A stretch of 64,000 nucleotides of DNA from Marinobacterium marinum. Lineage in GTDB: Bacteria; Pseudomonadota; Gammaproteobacteria; Pseudomonadales; Balneatricaceae. The stretch spans positions 124,001-188,000 of the forward strand of contig NZ_JACEMT010000049.1 of assembly GCF_013868415.1 (NCBI RefSeq), given 5' to 3'. The notes under the pieces were generated by a model. That model was not told the DNA's origin and made no database searches. It saw nothing but the letters and a program-made list of their open reading frames with translations. Position 1 is the stretch's first letter; every line of letters begins with the position of its first letter. Both the position numbers and the translations under genes were made by a program. Below are positions 1 to 10,016 of this stretch, one piece after another.

Positions 1-652
1 GGCTGTCGGTAAGCCAGATCAAGGTGCCGGGGGTGGCTTCTGCAGCAGTAATATGCTGCAGAATATCCGTTACTTTCCAGTCCAGACTGAGCAGGCCAAT
101 GGGGTGCCCCTGACTGGATGTCAGCGGGTAGGCCAATGTAATAATGCGCTCCCGATTGATCGGGTGGCGATATGCAGGGCTCCACCAGGGAGCGATCTGG
201 TTCGGGTTATTCCACGAGTGGGGGAGCCGATGTTGCCAAGGGAAAGAAAGAGCCGTGTCAGTGGCAGTGGCAATTTGCGCCTGGTGATTCTGTGAATACA
301 GGACCAGATCGGCCTGTCGTGGTGGCCAGCTATGGTACAAGGCAGCACCTGCCAGGCCCGGCGTCCAGTTCAGTGCCAACGTCAGTTTGCGCTGTTGAGA
401 CTCGGTATTGGGCGTGGTACTGATCAGGTGGGCCAGAGACTCGATTTCATGGGCGCGGTCATTCAGGTTTTGCAGCGCAATATTGAAATGATTACGTGTT
501 TGCTGCTGGAGCTGGCCGGCCAAGGCCTGCTCCGTTGTGTCCAGGGTAACGCGGGTGTAAATCCATAAAACAGTCCAAGCGAACACTGCCAGCAGGATGG
601 CGCTGACCAGCACAAGGTGTTTTGAATTCAGGGTGTTACGAATTGGGGTCAA
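1..652 (-). CDS. Membrane sensor protein, N-terminal part (runs off the left edge)
   Basis: An open frame of 217 codons on the minus strand, cut by the window edge. It starts at a TTG at 650-652, nine bases after a strong AGGAGG. An in-frame TGA just upstream rules out a longer start. Residues about 11-33 form one transmembrane helix (LVLVSAILLAVFAWTVLWIY). The rest is a probable periplasmic domain with the feel of a Cache-type sensor (PWWSPAY, GLLSLDWKVTDIL). The output domain lies outside the window. Family knowledge makes a diguanylate cyclase, histidine kinase or chemoreceptor equally likely, so none is assigned. Confidence 0.7.
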   Translation of the reverse strand, partial: MTPIRNTLNSKHLVLVSAILLAVFAWTVLWIYTRVTLDTTEQALAGQLQQQTRNHFNIALQNLNDRAHEIESLAHLISTTPNTESQQRKLTLALNWTPGLAGAALYHSWPPRQADLVLYSQNHQAQIATATDTALSFPWQHRLPHSWNNPNQIAPWWSPAYRHPINRERIITLAYPLTSSQGHPIGLLSLDWKVTDILQHITAAEATPGTLIWLTDS

Positions 653-807
653 GCCGACCTGCCTCCTGCATCAGACTGCATCAATTTAGCTACAGTATCC
701 CATTGAATTGTTTCATTATGCCTGAGAAGTAACAGAATACTATTGCCGAAATATGATTTTGGTCAGTCGAATGTCGTGTCGTAAAAGGGAAGGTGGAATA
801 TGGCGGG

Positions 808-1578
808 ATGCACATGGAAACTAGAATAGAGGCTACCTTGGATCGGGTAGAGCAGGAACAGGGTGTCAGGATTCTCTACGCCTGCGAAGCCGGTAGCCGT
901 GCTTGGGGGATGGCGTCGCCAGGCAGTGATTATGATGTGCGTTTCATTTATATCGGGCGTATGGAAGACTATCTGACGATCGGGAAGCGGCGTGATGTGA
1001 TTGGGCCGCTGATAGTCCAGGATCTGGACCTTCATGGCTGGGATCTGGCCAAGGCGTTGGGTTTGCTGAGAAACAGCAATCCGACGCTGTATGAATGGCT
1101 GAATTCCTCTCGAGTCTATCGCGCAGATGTGAATTTTGTGGCTGAACTGCGCAATTTGGCTGAGCGTGCACTGCAGCCCGGGGCATTGTTTCATCATTAT
1201 CTGTCTATGGCCGCTGGGCAAGCGGCGCGCCATCTCCAGTCGGATACGGTGACGGCGAAGCGCTACCTGCATGTTGTGCGACCCTTGCTGTGTGCACTGT
1301 GGGTCAGCCGATACAAGACACCCCCTCCGGCGCTGTTCACGACACTGGTGAAAACACTGGTTGAGTGTGAACGTGTGAACGCGGCGATTCGCGAATTGTT
1401 GATGCGCAAGTCGGCAGGTGGAACAGCCCAATCAGTGGGACGCCTGACCGTGCTGGACGAATTCATTGCGTGCCTTCTGATTGATCTGAAGCACGCGGCT
1501 CCCGCCGCCATCGAAAAGCCGGGCATCGCGCCTTTTGATGTCTTGCTGCAACGAACGCTGCTGGAAGAAAAGCCGTGA
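808..1578 (+). CDS. Nucleotidyltransferase superfamily protein (YcgL/RlaP type)
   Basis: About 256 residues. Near the N-terminus the polymerase-beta-like signature is clear: GSRAWG, then SDYDVRF, giving the G-S and D-x-D residues that bind metal and nucleotide. This matches the COG3541/PF10127 predicted nucleotidyltransferases, whose substrate is generally unknown. Three starts are possible: GTG 793, ATG 808 and ATG 814. The ATG at 808 was chosen because GGTGGA lies ten bases upstream; 814 would also fit the family. The gene ends seven bases before the convergent AraC-type gene. Biological role not assigned. Confidence 0.8.
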   Translation: MHMETRIEATLDRVEQEQGVRILYACEAGSRAWGMASPGSDYDVRFIYIGRMEDYLTIGKRRDVIGPLIVQDLDLHGWDLAKALGLLRNSNPTLYEWLNSSRVYRADVNFVAELRNLAERALQPGALFHHYLSMAAGQAARHLQSDTVTAKRYLHVVRPLLCALWVSRYKTPPPALFTTLVKTLVECERVNAAIRELLMRKSAGGTAQSVGRLTVLDEFIACLLIDLKHAAPAAIEKPGIAPFDVLLQRTLLEEKP

Positions 1579-1584
1579 GCGTGC

Positions 1585-2589
1585 TTATCCTTCCTGTTTG
1601 CGGTATGCCAGCGGGCTGACGCCGGTCCAGTGCTTGAAAGCACGAGAGAAGGCGCCGGGTTCTGCAAAGCCCAGTTGGCTCGAGATTTCGCTGATGCTCA
1701 GGTTTTGGCGTGTCAGCATGATTATGGCTTGGTCTCGACGCAGATTGTCCTTGATGGCCTGGTAGGAGGTTCCCTCGGCTTTCAGCTTGCGTGACAGGGT
1801 ATAGGATGTTGTGTGCAGTTGTTCGGAGACCCAATCCAGGTTGGGTAATCCGCCCTCATCAAAGCTCTCCAGCAGCGCGCGTACTTGAGTGGTTTGACTG
1901 TTATCGTCATCTGTCCAGATCAGCAGATCACGCGGCGAACTGAGAATGAATTCATCGACTTCGTCTGAGGTCCGGGTAACGGGCATGCTGAGATAGTTCT
2001 GACTGAAGAAAATGCTGTTGCGCGGCTGTTCAAAGTGGCATTTACAGGGGTATATGAAGCGGTATTCGTCAAAGTGAGCGGGCAGGGCGTGACTGAAATG
2101 TGCCCGGCTCAGCACGATCTTGCGTCCGATGAGCCAGCCAAGCAGTCGGTGCCAGACCATCAGTAGCCATTCGGCCATAAAGTTGTCCGGGTCCAGTTCG
2201 GGGCGATGGTGGATCAAGCTCAATTCGACTTCATCGCCCTCCCTGTTCACGCTGATCTCGATATCGTCTGAAAACAGCTGGTAGCAGCGGATACTTTGTT
2301 GAATCACCTCTTCAAGGTTGGCGCAATGGACAACCAACGAACCCATCAAGTGAAAATGGCCGATGCGGCAGGGGGCAGAAGTGCGCCCCATGAATTCGTC
2401 ATTCAGCTCACGCCAGACCAGGCGAAACAGACGGATGAACTGACCCGTTCGAATACGGGCCTTGGGCTGCTGGATCAGGTCGGAGTCGATCTGACAGGCC
2501 GCCAGCAAGGCGTGGATATCCAGGCCCTGAGCCATGGGGCCATATAGAACTGCGCGGGCATAATGCGATGAAAACGTCAGGTTTTTCAT
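1585..2589 (-). CDS. AraC family transcriptional regulator
   Basis: 334 residues from ATG 2589; a longer reading would need TTG 2646. The N-terminal two thirds look like the arabinose-binding-like sensor domain of OruR/ArgR-type AraC proteins (RAVLYGPMAQGLD..., GRTSAPCRIGHF). The C-terminal 100 residues hold two helix-turn-helix units, with the second ending in the typical GFAEPGAFSRAFKHWTGVSP pattern. It is divergent from the acyl-CoA synthetase at 2831 with a 241-bp shared intergenic region, so it is a plausible regulator of that gene and of etfBA. The ligand is unknown. Confidence 0.88.
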   Translation of the reverse strand: MKNLTFSSHYARAVLYGPMAQGLDIHALLAACQIDSDLIQQPKARIRTGQFIRLFRLVWRELNDEFMGRTSAPCRIGHFHLMGSLVVHCANLEEVIQQSIRCYQLFSDDIEISVNREGDEVELSLIHHRPELDPDNFMAEWLLMVWHRLLGWLIGRKIVLSRAHFSHALPAHFDEYRFIYPCKCHFEQPRNSIFFSQNYLSMPVTRTSDEVDEFILSSPRDLLIWTDDDNSQTTQVRALLESFDEGGLPNLDWVSEQLHTTSYTLSRKLKAEGTSYQAIKDNLRRDQAIIMLTRQNLSISEISSQLGFAEPGAFSRAFKHWTGVSPLAYRKQEG

Positions 2590-2830
2590 GATGTTGACTG
2601 CCGAGCCGGGAATATTGTGGTGAGCCGTCCGCCAGTTTGTCGACAATTCAGCGTTGCAAAAAATGTCAATTTATCTGTTGGAAGTTGTCATTCTGTTGTT
2701 ACTGATAGTTGCATTAACCTGAACCCATGCACGATGAATAAGGGATTACCCTTGTTTCTTGACCAGCTGTAATGCATGCCACAGATCTGGATGGTGGCGA
2801 GCGCCATTAGAACAATAAACGGGTTTCAGT

Positions 2831-4483
2831 ATGGACAAAATCAGCTACAACGACTTCATTCAGGACTTCACGCCGGAGTCCATCATACAGAACTTCGTGG
2901 GTGATTTTAACGAAGGCATTAATGTCTGCGAAGAGATTTGCGACCGCTGGGCGGATGACCCGACCAGGGTAGCGTTGCGCTATGAACTGGCGGACGGTAC
3001 GGGCGGGGAAATGACATTCAGAGAACTGATGCAGCGTTCCGCGCAGTTCGCCAACTTTCTCAAGTCCCGTGGTATCGGCAAGGGCGATCGTATAGCGGCC
3101 CTGCTGACACGTACCCCCGAACTGCTGATCACCGTTCTGGGTGCCATGCGTGCCGGAGCCGTATATCAGCCATTGTTCACGGCGTTCGGCTCAGGCGCGA
3201 TTGAATATCGACTGGAAAAGGCTGAAACCAAACTGATCATCACCAATACGGATCAGTGGTCCAAACTGAAAGAAATCAAGGCCTTGCCTGCCACTATGCT
3301 GGTGGCTGACGCCAGTGCTCCTCAGGCTGATGAAGCTGACTTCCTGTACCATGCAACACTGGATCAGCAGTCTGATCAGTTCGAGCCGGTGAAGATTACC
3401 GGCGCAGATCCCTTCCTGCAGATGTTCACATCGGGCACTACCGGCAAATCCAAGGGTGTAGCCGTGCCGGCCAAGGCGCTGGCAGCCTTTTATGTTTACA
3501 TGCGCTATGCGATTGGCCTGCGCGAAACGGACAACTTCTGGAACGTGGCCGATCCGGGCTGGGCCTATGGCCTGTATTACGCGGTAACCGGTCCGTTGTT
3601 GCTGGGTTGTACGACGCACTTTAACGAAGCCGGTTTTACGGCCGAGAACACCTTCGAGTTCCTGCGCAAGTACAGAATTACCAACCTGGCTGCTGCGCCG
3701 ACCGCCTACCGCATGCTTAAAGCCCATGATGCGCTGTTGAAAGAGTACCCGGAGATTGATCTGCGGGTGGCGAACAGTGCCGGTGAACCGCTCAACCCCG
3801 AGATCGTTTCCTGGGTGCAGCGTGCCTTTGATTGTCTGGTGTGTGACCAGTATGGCCAGACCGAGACCGGTATGACGTCGGCCAATTTTCATGAACTGGA
3901 GCATCAGTTCCGTGAAGCCAGCATGGGGTATCAGCTGCCGGGCTATCGTCTGGTGGCGCTGGATGCCGACTTCAACGAAGTGGCGCCGGGTGAAAGCGGT
4001 GAGCTGGCTATCGATATGGAGAACTCGCCGCTGTACTTCTTCCAGGGGTACACCTGGGGCGAGAAGAGCCCCTATCATGGCAAGTACTACCTCACCGGTG
4101 ATGTTGTGATCAGCAATGGTGACGGGTCTCACTCCTATACCGGGCGTGACGACGACATTATAGCCTCAGCCGGGTATCGCATAGGTCCCGCCGATGTGGA
4201 AAGCACTCTGCTGGAACATGAGGCGGTGGTTGAAAGTGCCGTTGTCGGGAAGCCGGATGACAAGCGTGGAGCCATCGTCAAGGCTTATGTGGTAACGCAT
4301 CCTCAGTTTGATGCCGACGAAAAGCTGGCCGAGGCACTGCAGCAGCATGTGCGCCAGCGCCTGTCGACCCATGCATTCCCGCGAGAGATCGAATTTGTAA
4401 CGGATCTGCCCAAAACCTCGAGTGGCAAGATTCAGCGTTTCCTTCTGCGTAAGCAGGCGGCTGAAGAAGCAACCCCGAACTGA
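2831..4483 (+). CDS. AMP-binding acyl-CoA synthetase
   Basis: 550 residues of the acyl/acetyl-CoA synthetase superfamily, which activates a carboxylic acid to acyl-AMP and then acyl-CoA in the cytoplasm. The phosphate-binding loop TSGTTGKSKG is at residues 200-209, the adenine motif is DQYGQTETGM, the hinge region is LTGDVV...YTGRDDD, and the catalytic lysine of the C-terminal KTSSGKIQR motif is about K533. The style resembles medium-chain or acetate-like synthetases; chain length cannot be read from sequence. It precedes etfBA by 90 bp and is divergent from an AraC regulator. A good terminator follows, so etfBA may have its own promoter or rely on read-through. Confidence 0.88.
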   Translation: MDKISYNDFIQDFTPESIIQNFVGDFNEGINVCEEICDRWADDPTRVALRYELADGTGGEMTFRELMQRSAQFANFLKSRGIGKGDRIAALLTRTPELLITVLGAMRAGAVYQPLFTAFGSGAIEYRLEKAETKLIITNTDQWSKLKEIKALPATMLVADASAPQADEADFLYHATLDQQSDQFEPVKITGADPFLQMFTSGTTGKSKGVAVPAKALAAFYVYMRYAIGLRETDNFWNVADPGWAYGLYYAVTGPLLLGCTTHFNEAGFTAENTFEFLRKYRITNLAAAPTAYRMLKAHDALLKEYPEIDLRVANSAGEPLNPEIVSWVQRAFDCLVCDQYGQTETGMTSANFHELEHQFREASMGYQLPGYRLVALDADFNEVAPGESGELAIDMENSPLYFFQGYTWGEKSPYHGKYYLTGDVVISNGDGSHSYTGRDDDIIASAGYRIGPADVESTLLEHEAVVESAVVGKPDDKRGAIVKAYVVTHPQFDADEKLAEALQQHVRQRLSTHAFPREIEFVTDLPKTSSGKIQRFLLRKQAAEEATPN

Positions 4484-4518
4484 TTGGTTGGGGAGTATCC
4501 GCACTCTGAGTGAGCTTT

Positions 4519-4542
4519 GAGGCCTGCAAGGGCCTCCTTTTT
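4519..4542 (+). terminator. Rho-independent terminator after the acyl-CoA synthetase gene
   Basis: A perfect 6-bp stem GAGGCC/GGCCTC with loop TGCAAG, followed by CTTTTT. It lies 36 bp after the synthetase stop and 32 bp before etfB. Confidence 0.75.
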
Positions 4543-4573
4543 GCAGCTGTACAAATAAGAAAAGGTAACAAGA

Positions 4574-5326
4574 ATGAAAGTACTGGTAGCTGTTAAGCGA
4601 GTGATCGACTACAACGTCAAGGTTCGCGTCAAGTCCGACCGTTCCGATGTCGATCTGGCCAATGTCAAAATGGCCCTGAATCCCTTTTGTGAAATTGCCG
4701 TGGAAGAAGCGGTACGCTTGAAAGAAGCGGGCACCGCTTCTGAAGTGGTGGTGGTGTCGATCGGCAGCAAGGCCTGCCAGGAGCAGTTGCGCACGGCGCT
4801 GGCGCTGGGCGCGGATCGCGCGATTCAGGTAGAAGCGGCGGATCAGCCTGATGCCTTGTCTGTTGCCCGTATTCTGCAAAAAGTGGCTGAGGAAGAGTCG
4901 GCTGATCTGGTTCTGCTGGGCAAACAGGCTATCGATTCCGACAATAACCAGACCGGTCAGATGTTGGCGGCATTGATGGATCGCCCGCAGGCGACTTTTG
5001 CTTCAGAAGTAGTGGTAGAGGGCGACAGCCTGAAGGTGACCCGTGAGGTGGATGGTGGTTTGCAGACTCTGAGTCTGAAGCTGCCGGCGGTGGTGACTAC
5101 CGACCTGCGCTTGAATGAGCCGCGCTATGCGTCCTTGCCCAACATCATGAAAGCAAAGAAAAAACCGCTGGACGTGAAAACGCCCGATGAGCTGGGTGTA
5201 CAGCTGGCATCGGGTGCTGAGCTGATCAGTGTTGAACCGCCGGCCGAACGTCAGGCTGGTATCAAGGTTGGCTCGGTTGAAGAGCTGGTGGAAAAACTGC
5301 GCAATGAAGCAAAGGTGATCGCATGA
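4574..5326 (+). CDS. etfB: Electron transfer flavoprotein beta subunit
   Basis: 250 residues, the usual length for EtfB. It starts [16 protein letters not shown] with the family's [16 protein letters not shown] segment and the AMP-binding stretch [19 protein letters not shown]. EtfAB takes electrons from acyl-CoA and other dehydrogenases in the cytoplasm and passes them to ETF:quinone oxidoreductase. The stop overlaps the etfA start by four bases (ATGA), a sign of translational coupling. AAAGG lies upstream of ATG 4574. Confidence 0.95.
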   Translation: MKVLVAVKRVIDYNVKVRVKSDRSDVDLANVKMALNPFCEIAVEEAVRLKEAGTASEVVVVSIGSKACQEQLRTALALGADRAIQVEAADQPDALSVARILQKVAEEESADLVLLGKQAIDSDNNQTGQMLAALMDRPQATFASEVVVEGDSLKVTREVDGGLQTLSLKLPAVVTTDLRLNEPRYASLPNIMKAKKKPLDVKTPDELGVQLASGAELISVEPPAERQAGIKVGSVEELVEKLRNEAKVIA

Positions 5327-6252
5327 GCATTTTGATCATTACCGAACATGACAACCAGTCCGTAAAGCCGGTTACCTTGAATCTGGTAACGGCCGCACAG
5401 CAGATTGGCGGAGAGATTGATCTGCTGGTTGCAGGTGAAAACTGTCAGGGCGCAGCGGAAGCTGCAGCCGCTATTGCCGGAGTGCGCAAGGTCATTGTGG
5501 CCGATAACGCCGCCTATGCTCATCAGTTGGCCGAGAATATCAGCAAGCTGATGGTCGAGCTGGCTGATGGCTACAGTCATATTATGGCGCCGGGTACGAC
5601 GACGGGCAAAAACGTTGCGCCGAGAGTAGCGGCCCTGCTGGGTGTCAATCAGTTGTCCGATATCATTGCGGTGGAAGCGGCGGATACCTTTAAACGCCCG
5701 ATCTACGCCGGTAATGCCATTGCGACCGTAAAATCGACCGATGCGGTCAAAGTGATGACCGTGCGCGGTACCGCTTTTGATGCGGCTGCAGCATCCGGCG
5801 GCAGTGCCTCAGTCGAAAGCTGTGATGCCGTACATCAGCATGCCGATGTCAGCTTTGTGGGTGAAGAGCTGGCCAAGTCCGATCGTCCTGAGCTGACAGC
5901 TGCGTCCGTGGTGATATCCGGTGGTCGTGGCATGGGGAATGGTGACAACTTCGAGTTGTTGAACAAAGTGGCCGACAAGTTGGGTGCGGCTGTTGGTGCC
6001 TCGCGTGCAGCCGTGGATGCCGGTTTTGTCCCCAACGACATGCAGGTGGGGCAGACCGGCAAGATGGTTGCGCCTGAGCTGTATATCGCGGTCGGTATTT
6101 CGGGCGCCATCCAGCACCTGGCCGGCATGAAAGATTCCAAAGTGATTGTCGCGATCAACAAGGATGAGGAAGCGCCGATCTTCCAGGTGGCCGACTATGG
6201 CCTGGTGGGCGATCTGTTTGAGGCTGTACCCGAGCTGGAAGGCCGTCTCTGA
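5323..6252 (+). CDS. etfA: Electron transfer flavoprotein alpha subunit
   Basis: 309 residues, full length. The C-terminal FAD domain is intact, with [21 protein letters not shown] and [18 protein letters not shown], followed by [20 protein letters not shown]. It forms the FAD-carrying heterodimer with EtfB. Its start overlaps etfB by 4 bp. Together with the preceding acyl-CoA synthetase this suggests a fatty-acid or short-chain acid oxidation context. It is convergent with the ydhR-like gene, and no clear terminator was seen between them. Confidence 0.95.
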   Translation: MSILIITEHDNQSVKPVTLNLVTAAQQIGGEIDLLVAGENCQGAAEAAAAIAGVRKVIVADNAAYAHQLAENISKLMVELADGYSHIMAPGTTTGKNVAPRVAALLGVNQLSDIIAVEAADTFKRPIYAGNAIATVKSTDAVKVMTVRGTAFDAAAASGGSASVESCDAVHQHADVSFVGEELAKSDRPELTAASVVISGGRGMGNGDNFELLNKVADKLGAAVGASRAAVDAGFVPNDMQVGQTGKMVAPELYIAVGISGAIQHLAGMKDSKVIVAINKDEEAPIFQVADYGLVGDLFEAVPELEGRL

Positions 6253-6348
6253 ACCTGATGTGGGCTGCAGAGGCTGCGCCCGGTGGTGCGTCTTGCCTTT
6301 GCAGCGCTCGCCAGGGGTAGGGGACCAGCTGCATGGTTTGGCCGGGCT

Positions 6349-6660
6349 TTAGTGTCCGGTCTGACCATGGTTGATTGCGGTCAGTGCCTCGTTGATATCG
6401 AAAATACGGCTACGAATATTATCGGCGCCCATCGCCTCCACCCGCTTTGAGTGCATCTCCAGATACGCCTGTGCCGATGTTCGATCGGTAAAGTGATAAA
6501 TCCCGCCTGCTGCGCCGGTTTCGGCATTTTCAGTCCATATCTTGGATATGAACCCTGGTTCCTGATTGATGGATGCCGCCAGCTCTCCGGCAGCCTGAGT
6601 CAGGTTATCGCCCAGCATCTCGGCGGGCATGGTAAAATCGATTTGCACAATAACAGCCAT
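6349..6660 (-). CDS. ydhR: YdhR-family monooxygenase-like small protein
   Basis: 103 residues from ATG 6660, with AGGT seven bases upstream. The in-frame extension to 6690 lacks support. E. coli YdhR is about the same length. The sequence MAVIVQIDF...GFISKIWTENAETGAAGGIYHFTDRTSAQAYLEMHSKRVEAMG matches that ferredoxin-like alpha/beta barrel family (PF08803), a putative mono-oxygenase with no settled substrate. It is cytoplasmic, is convergent with etfA, and stands alone as a transcription unit. Confidence 0.85.
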   Translation of the reverse strand: MAVIVQIDFTMPAEMLGDNLTQAAGELAASINQEPGFISKIWTENAETGAAGGIYHFTDRTSAQAYLEMHSKRVEAMGADNIRSRIFDINEALTAINHGQTGH

Positions 6661-6767
6661 ATCAGTACCTGCTAAATAAGGGTTTCGCACAGCTTAGTGT
6701 GCATCGGCTGTTACGACAAGAACGGGAAATATTTCCGGCCAGGGTCGGAGAAAAAGAGGAGCGAGGT

Positions 6768-7589
6768 ATGTTGAAGCGCGTGGGTCTGGTGATCCTGCTG
6801 TCACTGGCGGCCGCTGGCTGTGCCGTATCCCCCACCGGTGAGAGAACGTTGCTGCTCAACTCTCCGGCACAGATGAATGCACTGGGCAGCCAGTCGTTTG
6901 AACAGCTTAAGAAAAAGCAGGTCATCGAGCAGGATGCGCGCATCAACCGGTATGTACAATGTGTAGCGGATGCCATCGTCATGCAGGTACCTGTTGAGTA
7001 TGGATATGCGCCTCAGGACTGGGAACTGGTAGTATTCAAGGATGACTCGGTTAATGCGTTCGCGTTGCCCGGAGGCAAGGTGGGAGTACATACCGGCCTG
7101 CTGAAGGTTACCGAAAATCAGGATCAGCTGGCATCCGTGATCGGCCATGAAGTCGCGCATGTACTGGCCCAGCATAGCAACGCCCGCATGAGCCAACAGC
7201 AGGTGACGCAGCTGGGCCTGGCCGTGACCAGTATGGCATTGGCTGAGAAGGTTGATTCCAACAAGCAGCAGGCAGCTGTCATGGCGCTTGGACTGGGGGT
7301 GCAGTACGGTATTCTGTTGCCGTACAGTCGCAAGCATGAGTCCGAGGCTGATGTGTTGGGACAGGAGTTGATGGCGGAAGCTGGGTTTGATCCCCGTGAA
7401 GCGGTCAGCTTGTGGGAAAGCATGGCGGAGCAGGGTGGAAAAACGCCTCCTGAACTGTTATCAACACATCCGGCCCCCAGCACCCGTATTCGCCAACTGG
7501 ATGATCAGGTGCACTATTATATGCCGTTGTATGAGGAGGCGCGTAAGGCGGGACGCCGACCGGAGTGTGATCGCTTGAAGCCGCAGTGA
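6768..7589 (+). CDS. M48 family metalloprotease, lipoprotein
   Basis: 273 residues from ATG 6768, which follows GAGGAGCGAGGT. The signal peptide ends in a lipobox (LAAAGC), so it is predicted to be anchored in the outer membrane. The zinc site is HEVAH at residues 127-131, with the third-ligand helix ESEADVLG about 65 residues later, typical of YcaL/LoiP/BepA-like peptidases that act in outer-membrane protein quality control. At this length it lacks the large C-terminal TPR domain of BepA, so it is closer to LoiP/YcaL. It is followed by a bidirectional terminator. Confidence 0.88.
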   Translation: MLKRVGLVILLSLAAAGCAVSPTGERTLLLNSPAQMNALGSQSFEQLKKKQVIEQDARINRYVQCVADAIVMQVPVEYGYAPQDWELVVFKDDSVNAFALPGGKVGVHTGLLKVTENQDQLASVIGHEVAHVLAQHSNARMSQQQVTQLGLAVTSMALAEKVDSNKQQAAVMALGLGVQYGILLPYSRKHESEADVLGQELMAEAGFDPREAVSLWESMAEQGGKTPPELLSTHPAPSTRIRQLDDQVHYYMPLYEEARKAGRRPECDRLKPQ

Positions 7590-7599
7590 ACCCGATATG

Positions 7600-7634
7600 A
7601 AAAAACCTCCGCTGCGGTGGCAGGGAGGTTTTTT
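7600..7634. terminator. Bidirectional terminator between the M48 protease gene and purC
   Basis: An 11-bp perfect inverted repeat (AAAAAACCTCC / GGAGGTTTTTT) with a 13-base loop. The A-tract on one side and T-tract on the other serve both convergent genes. Confidence 0.85.
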
Positions 7635-7649
7635 CAACACGGAGATGGC

Positions 7650-8753
7650 TCAGTCGATCAGGCCGTACTGCTCGCGCAGGATGTCGATAATCTCCGCTTT
7701 CGGATTCTCCGACAGCTCGATCTTGTGGCCGACAACCTTTGCGGCGATATCCAGATAGGTACGTGACACGTTCATCAGTACCTCAGTCGGCAGAACGTTA
7801 TCGCGGGCCAGAGCTTCGCGTTCCGGCATGCGCTCCTTGTTGAGCAGGATGTCCGGATCAGGGAAGTGGCTCAGCAACAGCTGACGGAAGCCTTCCTTCG
7901 ATTGCTCGATAACCTGACCGTCACGGTAGGCGGGGCCATCCCAGATGCGGGATGAGTCCGGTGTACCGACTTCATCCATGTAGATCAGTTTTTCGTTGCC
8001 GGAAGCATCGGTGACATAGCCGAACTCGAACTTGGTGTCGACGAACACTTGATCCAGATCGGCCAGGGCATTGCTGATTACACTGAAACCCTCCTTCAGG
8101 AGTTTCTCGTACTGGGCAATGTCATCGGCGGAACGGAAACCGAAGGCTGCGAAGTTATCGACGATGTTGTCACGGGTGATGTTGACGTCATCCGCTTCCG
8201 GCACACCAGGGATGCCACGCAAAATACCCTTGGTGGACGGTGTCATCAGCAGTTCGGCCAGCTTCTGGTCCTTTTGCAGGCCTTCCGGCAGCGTAATGCC
8301 ACAGAACTCGCGTTCGCCCTTGCTGTAGGCACGCCACATGGAGCCGGTGATGTACTGACGGCAGATTGCTTCGATCATCACCGGACGTGCTTTCTGCACG
8401 ATCCATACGAACGGGTGCGGGATGTCGACGATATGGCTGTCGGCCAGACCCTTTTCTCGAAACAGACCGAACCAGTGATTGGAAATCGCGTTCAGAGCCG
8501 CGCCTTTGCCGGGGACGCCATTCAGCCCGTCTTCGCCGTGCCAGATACAGTCGAAGGCGGAAATGCGGTCACTGATGACCATGATCGCCAGTGGTGCATC
8601 GGGAGCTACATCGTAGCCTTTTTCTTCGATCAGACGGCGGCTGTCCGCTTCGGTCAGCCAGTAGACGGAGCGTACCTTGCCGCTGTGGACAGGGCGGTCG
8701 GTACGGATCGGCAGGTCGTTGTTCACGGCCAGAACGGATTGCGCAAGGCTCAT
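7650..8753 (-). CDS. purC: Phosphoribosylaminoimidazole-succinocarboxamide synthase (SAICAR synthase), long form
   Basis: 367 residues. It catalyses the ATP-dependent joining of CAIR and aspartate in purine synthesis. The N-terminal [21 protein letters not shown], the [15 protein letters not shown] block and the FVDTKFEFG...[16 protein letters not shown] metal/substrate segment are all present. At 367 residues it belongs to the longer class of PurC rather than the ~237-residue E. coli type. It is a single-gene unit on the minus strand. Confidence 0.93.
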   Translation of the reverse strand: MSLAQSVLAVNNDLPIRTDRPVHSGKVRSVYWLTEADSRRLIEEKGYDVAPDAPLAIMVISDRISAFDCIWHGEDGLNGVPGKGAALNAISNHWFGLFREKGLADSHIVDIPHPFVWIVQKARPVMIEAICRQYITGSMWRAYSKGEREFCGITLPEGLQKDQKLAELLMTPSTKGILRGIPGVPEADDVNITRDNIVDNFAAFGFRSADDIAQYEKLLKEGFSVISNALADLDQVFVDTKFEFGYVTDASGNEKLIYMDEVGTPDSSRIWDGPAYRDGQVIEQSKEGFRQLLLSHFPDPDILLNKERMPEREALARDNVLPTEVLMNVSRTYLDIAAKVVGHKIELSENPKAEIIDILREQYGLID

Positions 8754-8864
8754 GGTGTCACAGGTCCTGTTGCTTGGTTTGATCAGCCATCAAGGCAGAC
8801 ATGAATGGCGCGATTCTAGCACAAGCTCAGCTGTATTCGCGCCTGTCGTCTGCCACAAAACAGA

Positions 8865-10004
8865 CTATTCCAGCAGGTGCTCATAGCGCTGATCGGTTAA
8901 CGTTTTCAAAAACGCGACCAGGGCGTCCACGCGTTCATCTGTCAGGGCGGGACCCTGCTCAAGCTCAGTGAGCGCCAGATTGTCGGCAACTTCCGGTGCT
9001 TGCCAGACGCGGCCGGTTTCCGGGTTGTGGCGGCGGGTCGGATTGTTGTACTTGTCGTAGAACAGTACCACTGTGCGCAGATCCTTGAACACGCCATTGT
9101 GCATGTATGGCCCTGTGACAGCGACATTGCGCAGGGTTGGAGTCTTGAATTTTCCGGCCTGGGCCGGGTCGTTAATGGCCGGGTTGTCCAGCAACCCGCG
9201 ATCGACATGTGCCGTATCCGTGCCATTGGCCGTCCGCAGAGCCCTGTTGGCGGGCGTGCCGATGTTGCGATACTGGTAATTGGTGAAGGTTTCGGTACGG
9301 GAGCGGGCGCTGGTGCGAAGCTGGTGGCATTGGTTGCAGTTGGTGAACTGCTGCGAGAAGAACAGCAGGCGTCCCAGCTCTTCCTGGTCGCTGAGCTTGG
9401 CCTCGCCACGCAGAAAACGGTCATATTTGGAATCGAAGGGCGCGAACAGGGCGGTCTTTTCGAACGCCTCCAGGCTGTCGCTCATGGCCGTGTAGGCCTG
9501 TTCGGTCCGGTCCAGAATGCCGGCACCGAACAGCGCGTTGAACTGGCGAACATACTCGGGGTTTTCCTTCAGTCGGGCGATGACGCTGGCCTTGTCGGGC
9601 ATGCCCATCTCGATCGGGTTCAAAGGCGGCCCCCCGGCCTGCTCGGACAGGGTCGCGGCACGACCATCCCAGAATTGCCCTCCCACCCATTCGCCATTGG
9701 CCTTGCGGTGGAAGGTCGGGCTGAAACCGGCATAACTGGCGGTGGGGGCATTGCGGTCGCCCAGTGAATGTCCGTCATCGCCAAGCGAGGCACCCAGCTC
9801 GGTACCGGGTCGATTGTCACTGAACCCCTGGGCCGGTGAATGGCAGCTGGCGCAGGATTGACTGCGATTTTGGGACAGGCTGACGTCGAAGAACAGTTGC
9901 TGTCCCAGTTGAGCCTGGCGTTCTTCAAACGCTGGATCCTTCGCATGAGCGGTGAGGGCTGTCAGGCCCAGGGCGAGCAGTAATGGCAGGTGTTTTGCCT
10001 TCAT
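8865..10004 (-). CDS. Di-heme cytochrome c peroxidase / MauG-like protein
   Basis: 379 residues with a cleavable Sec signal (MKAKHLPLLLALGLTALTAHA), so it is periplasmic. Two haem-binding motifs are visible, CASCH near residue 50 and CNQCH near residue 225, as in bacterial cytochrome c peroxidases. Near the C-terminus GPYMHNG is followed, 14 residues after its histidine, by a tyrosine (VVLFY). From family knowledge, true CCPs carry a methionine ligand there and MauG-type enzymes a tyrosine, so this leans MauG-like. A good Fur box sits 13 bp upstream of the start. The substrate is unknown. Confidence 0.85.
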   Translation of the reverse strand: MKAKHLPLLLALGLTALTAHAKDPAFEERQAQLGQQLFFDVSLSQNRSQSCASCHSPAQGFSDNRPGTELGASLGDDGHSLGDRNAPTASYAGFSPTFHRKANGEWVGGQFWDGRAATLSEQAGGPPLNPIEMGMPDKASVIARLKENPEYVRQFNALFGAGILDRTEQAYTAMSDSLEAFEKTALFAPFDSKYDRFLRGEAKLSDQEELGRLLFFSQQFTNCNQCHQLRTSARSRTETFTNYQYRNIGTPANRALRTANGTDTAHVDRGLLDNPAINDPAQAGKFKTPTLRNVAVTGPYMHNGVFKDLRTVVLFYDKYNNPTRRHNPETGRVWQAPEVADNLALTELEQGPALTDERVDALVAFLKTLTDQRYEHLLE

Positions 10005-10016
10005 GATGATAAAACC

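Noticed and set aside
1585-2589. AraC regulator considered as a QhpR equivalent
   Set aside because: It is 20 kb from the qhp cluster and divergent from an acyl-CoA synthetase; the two-component system beside qhpA with the matching repeats is a better candidate.
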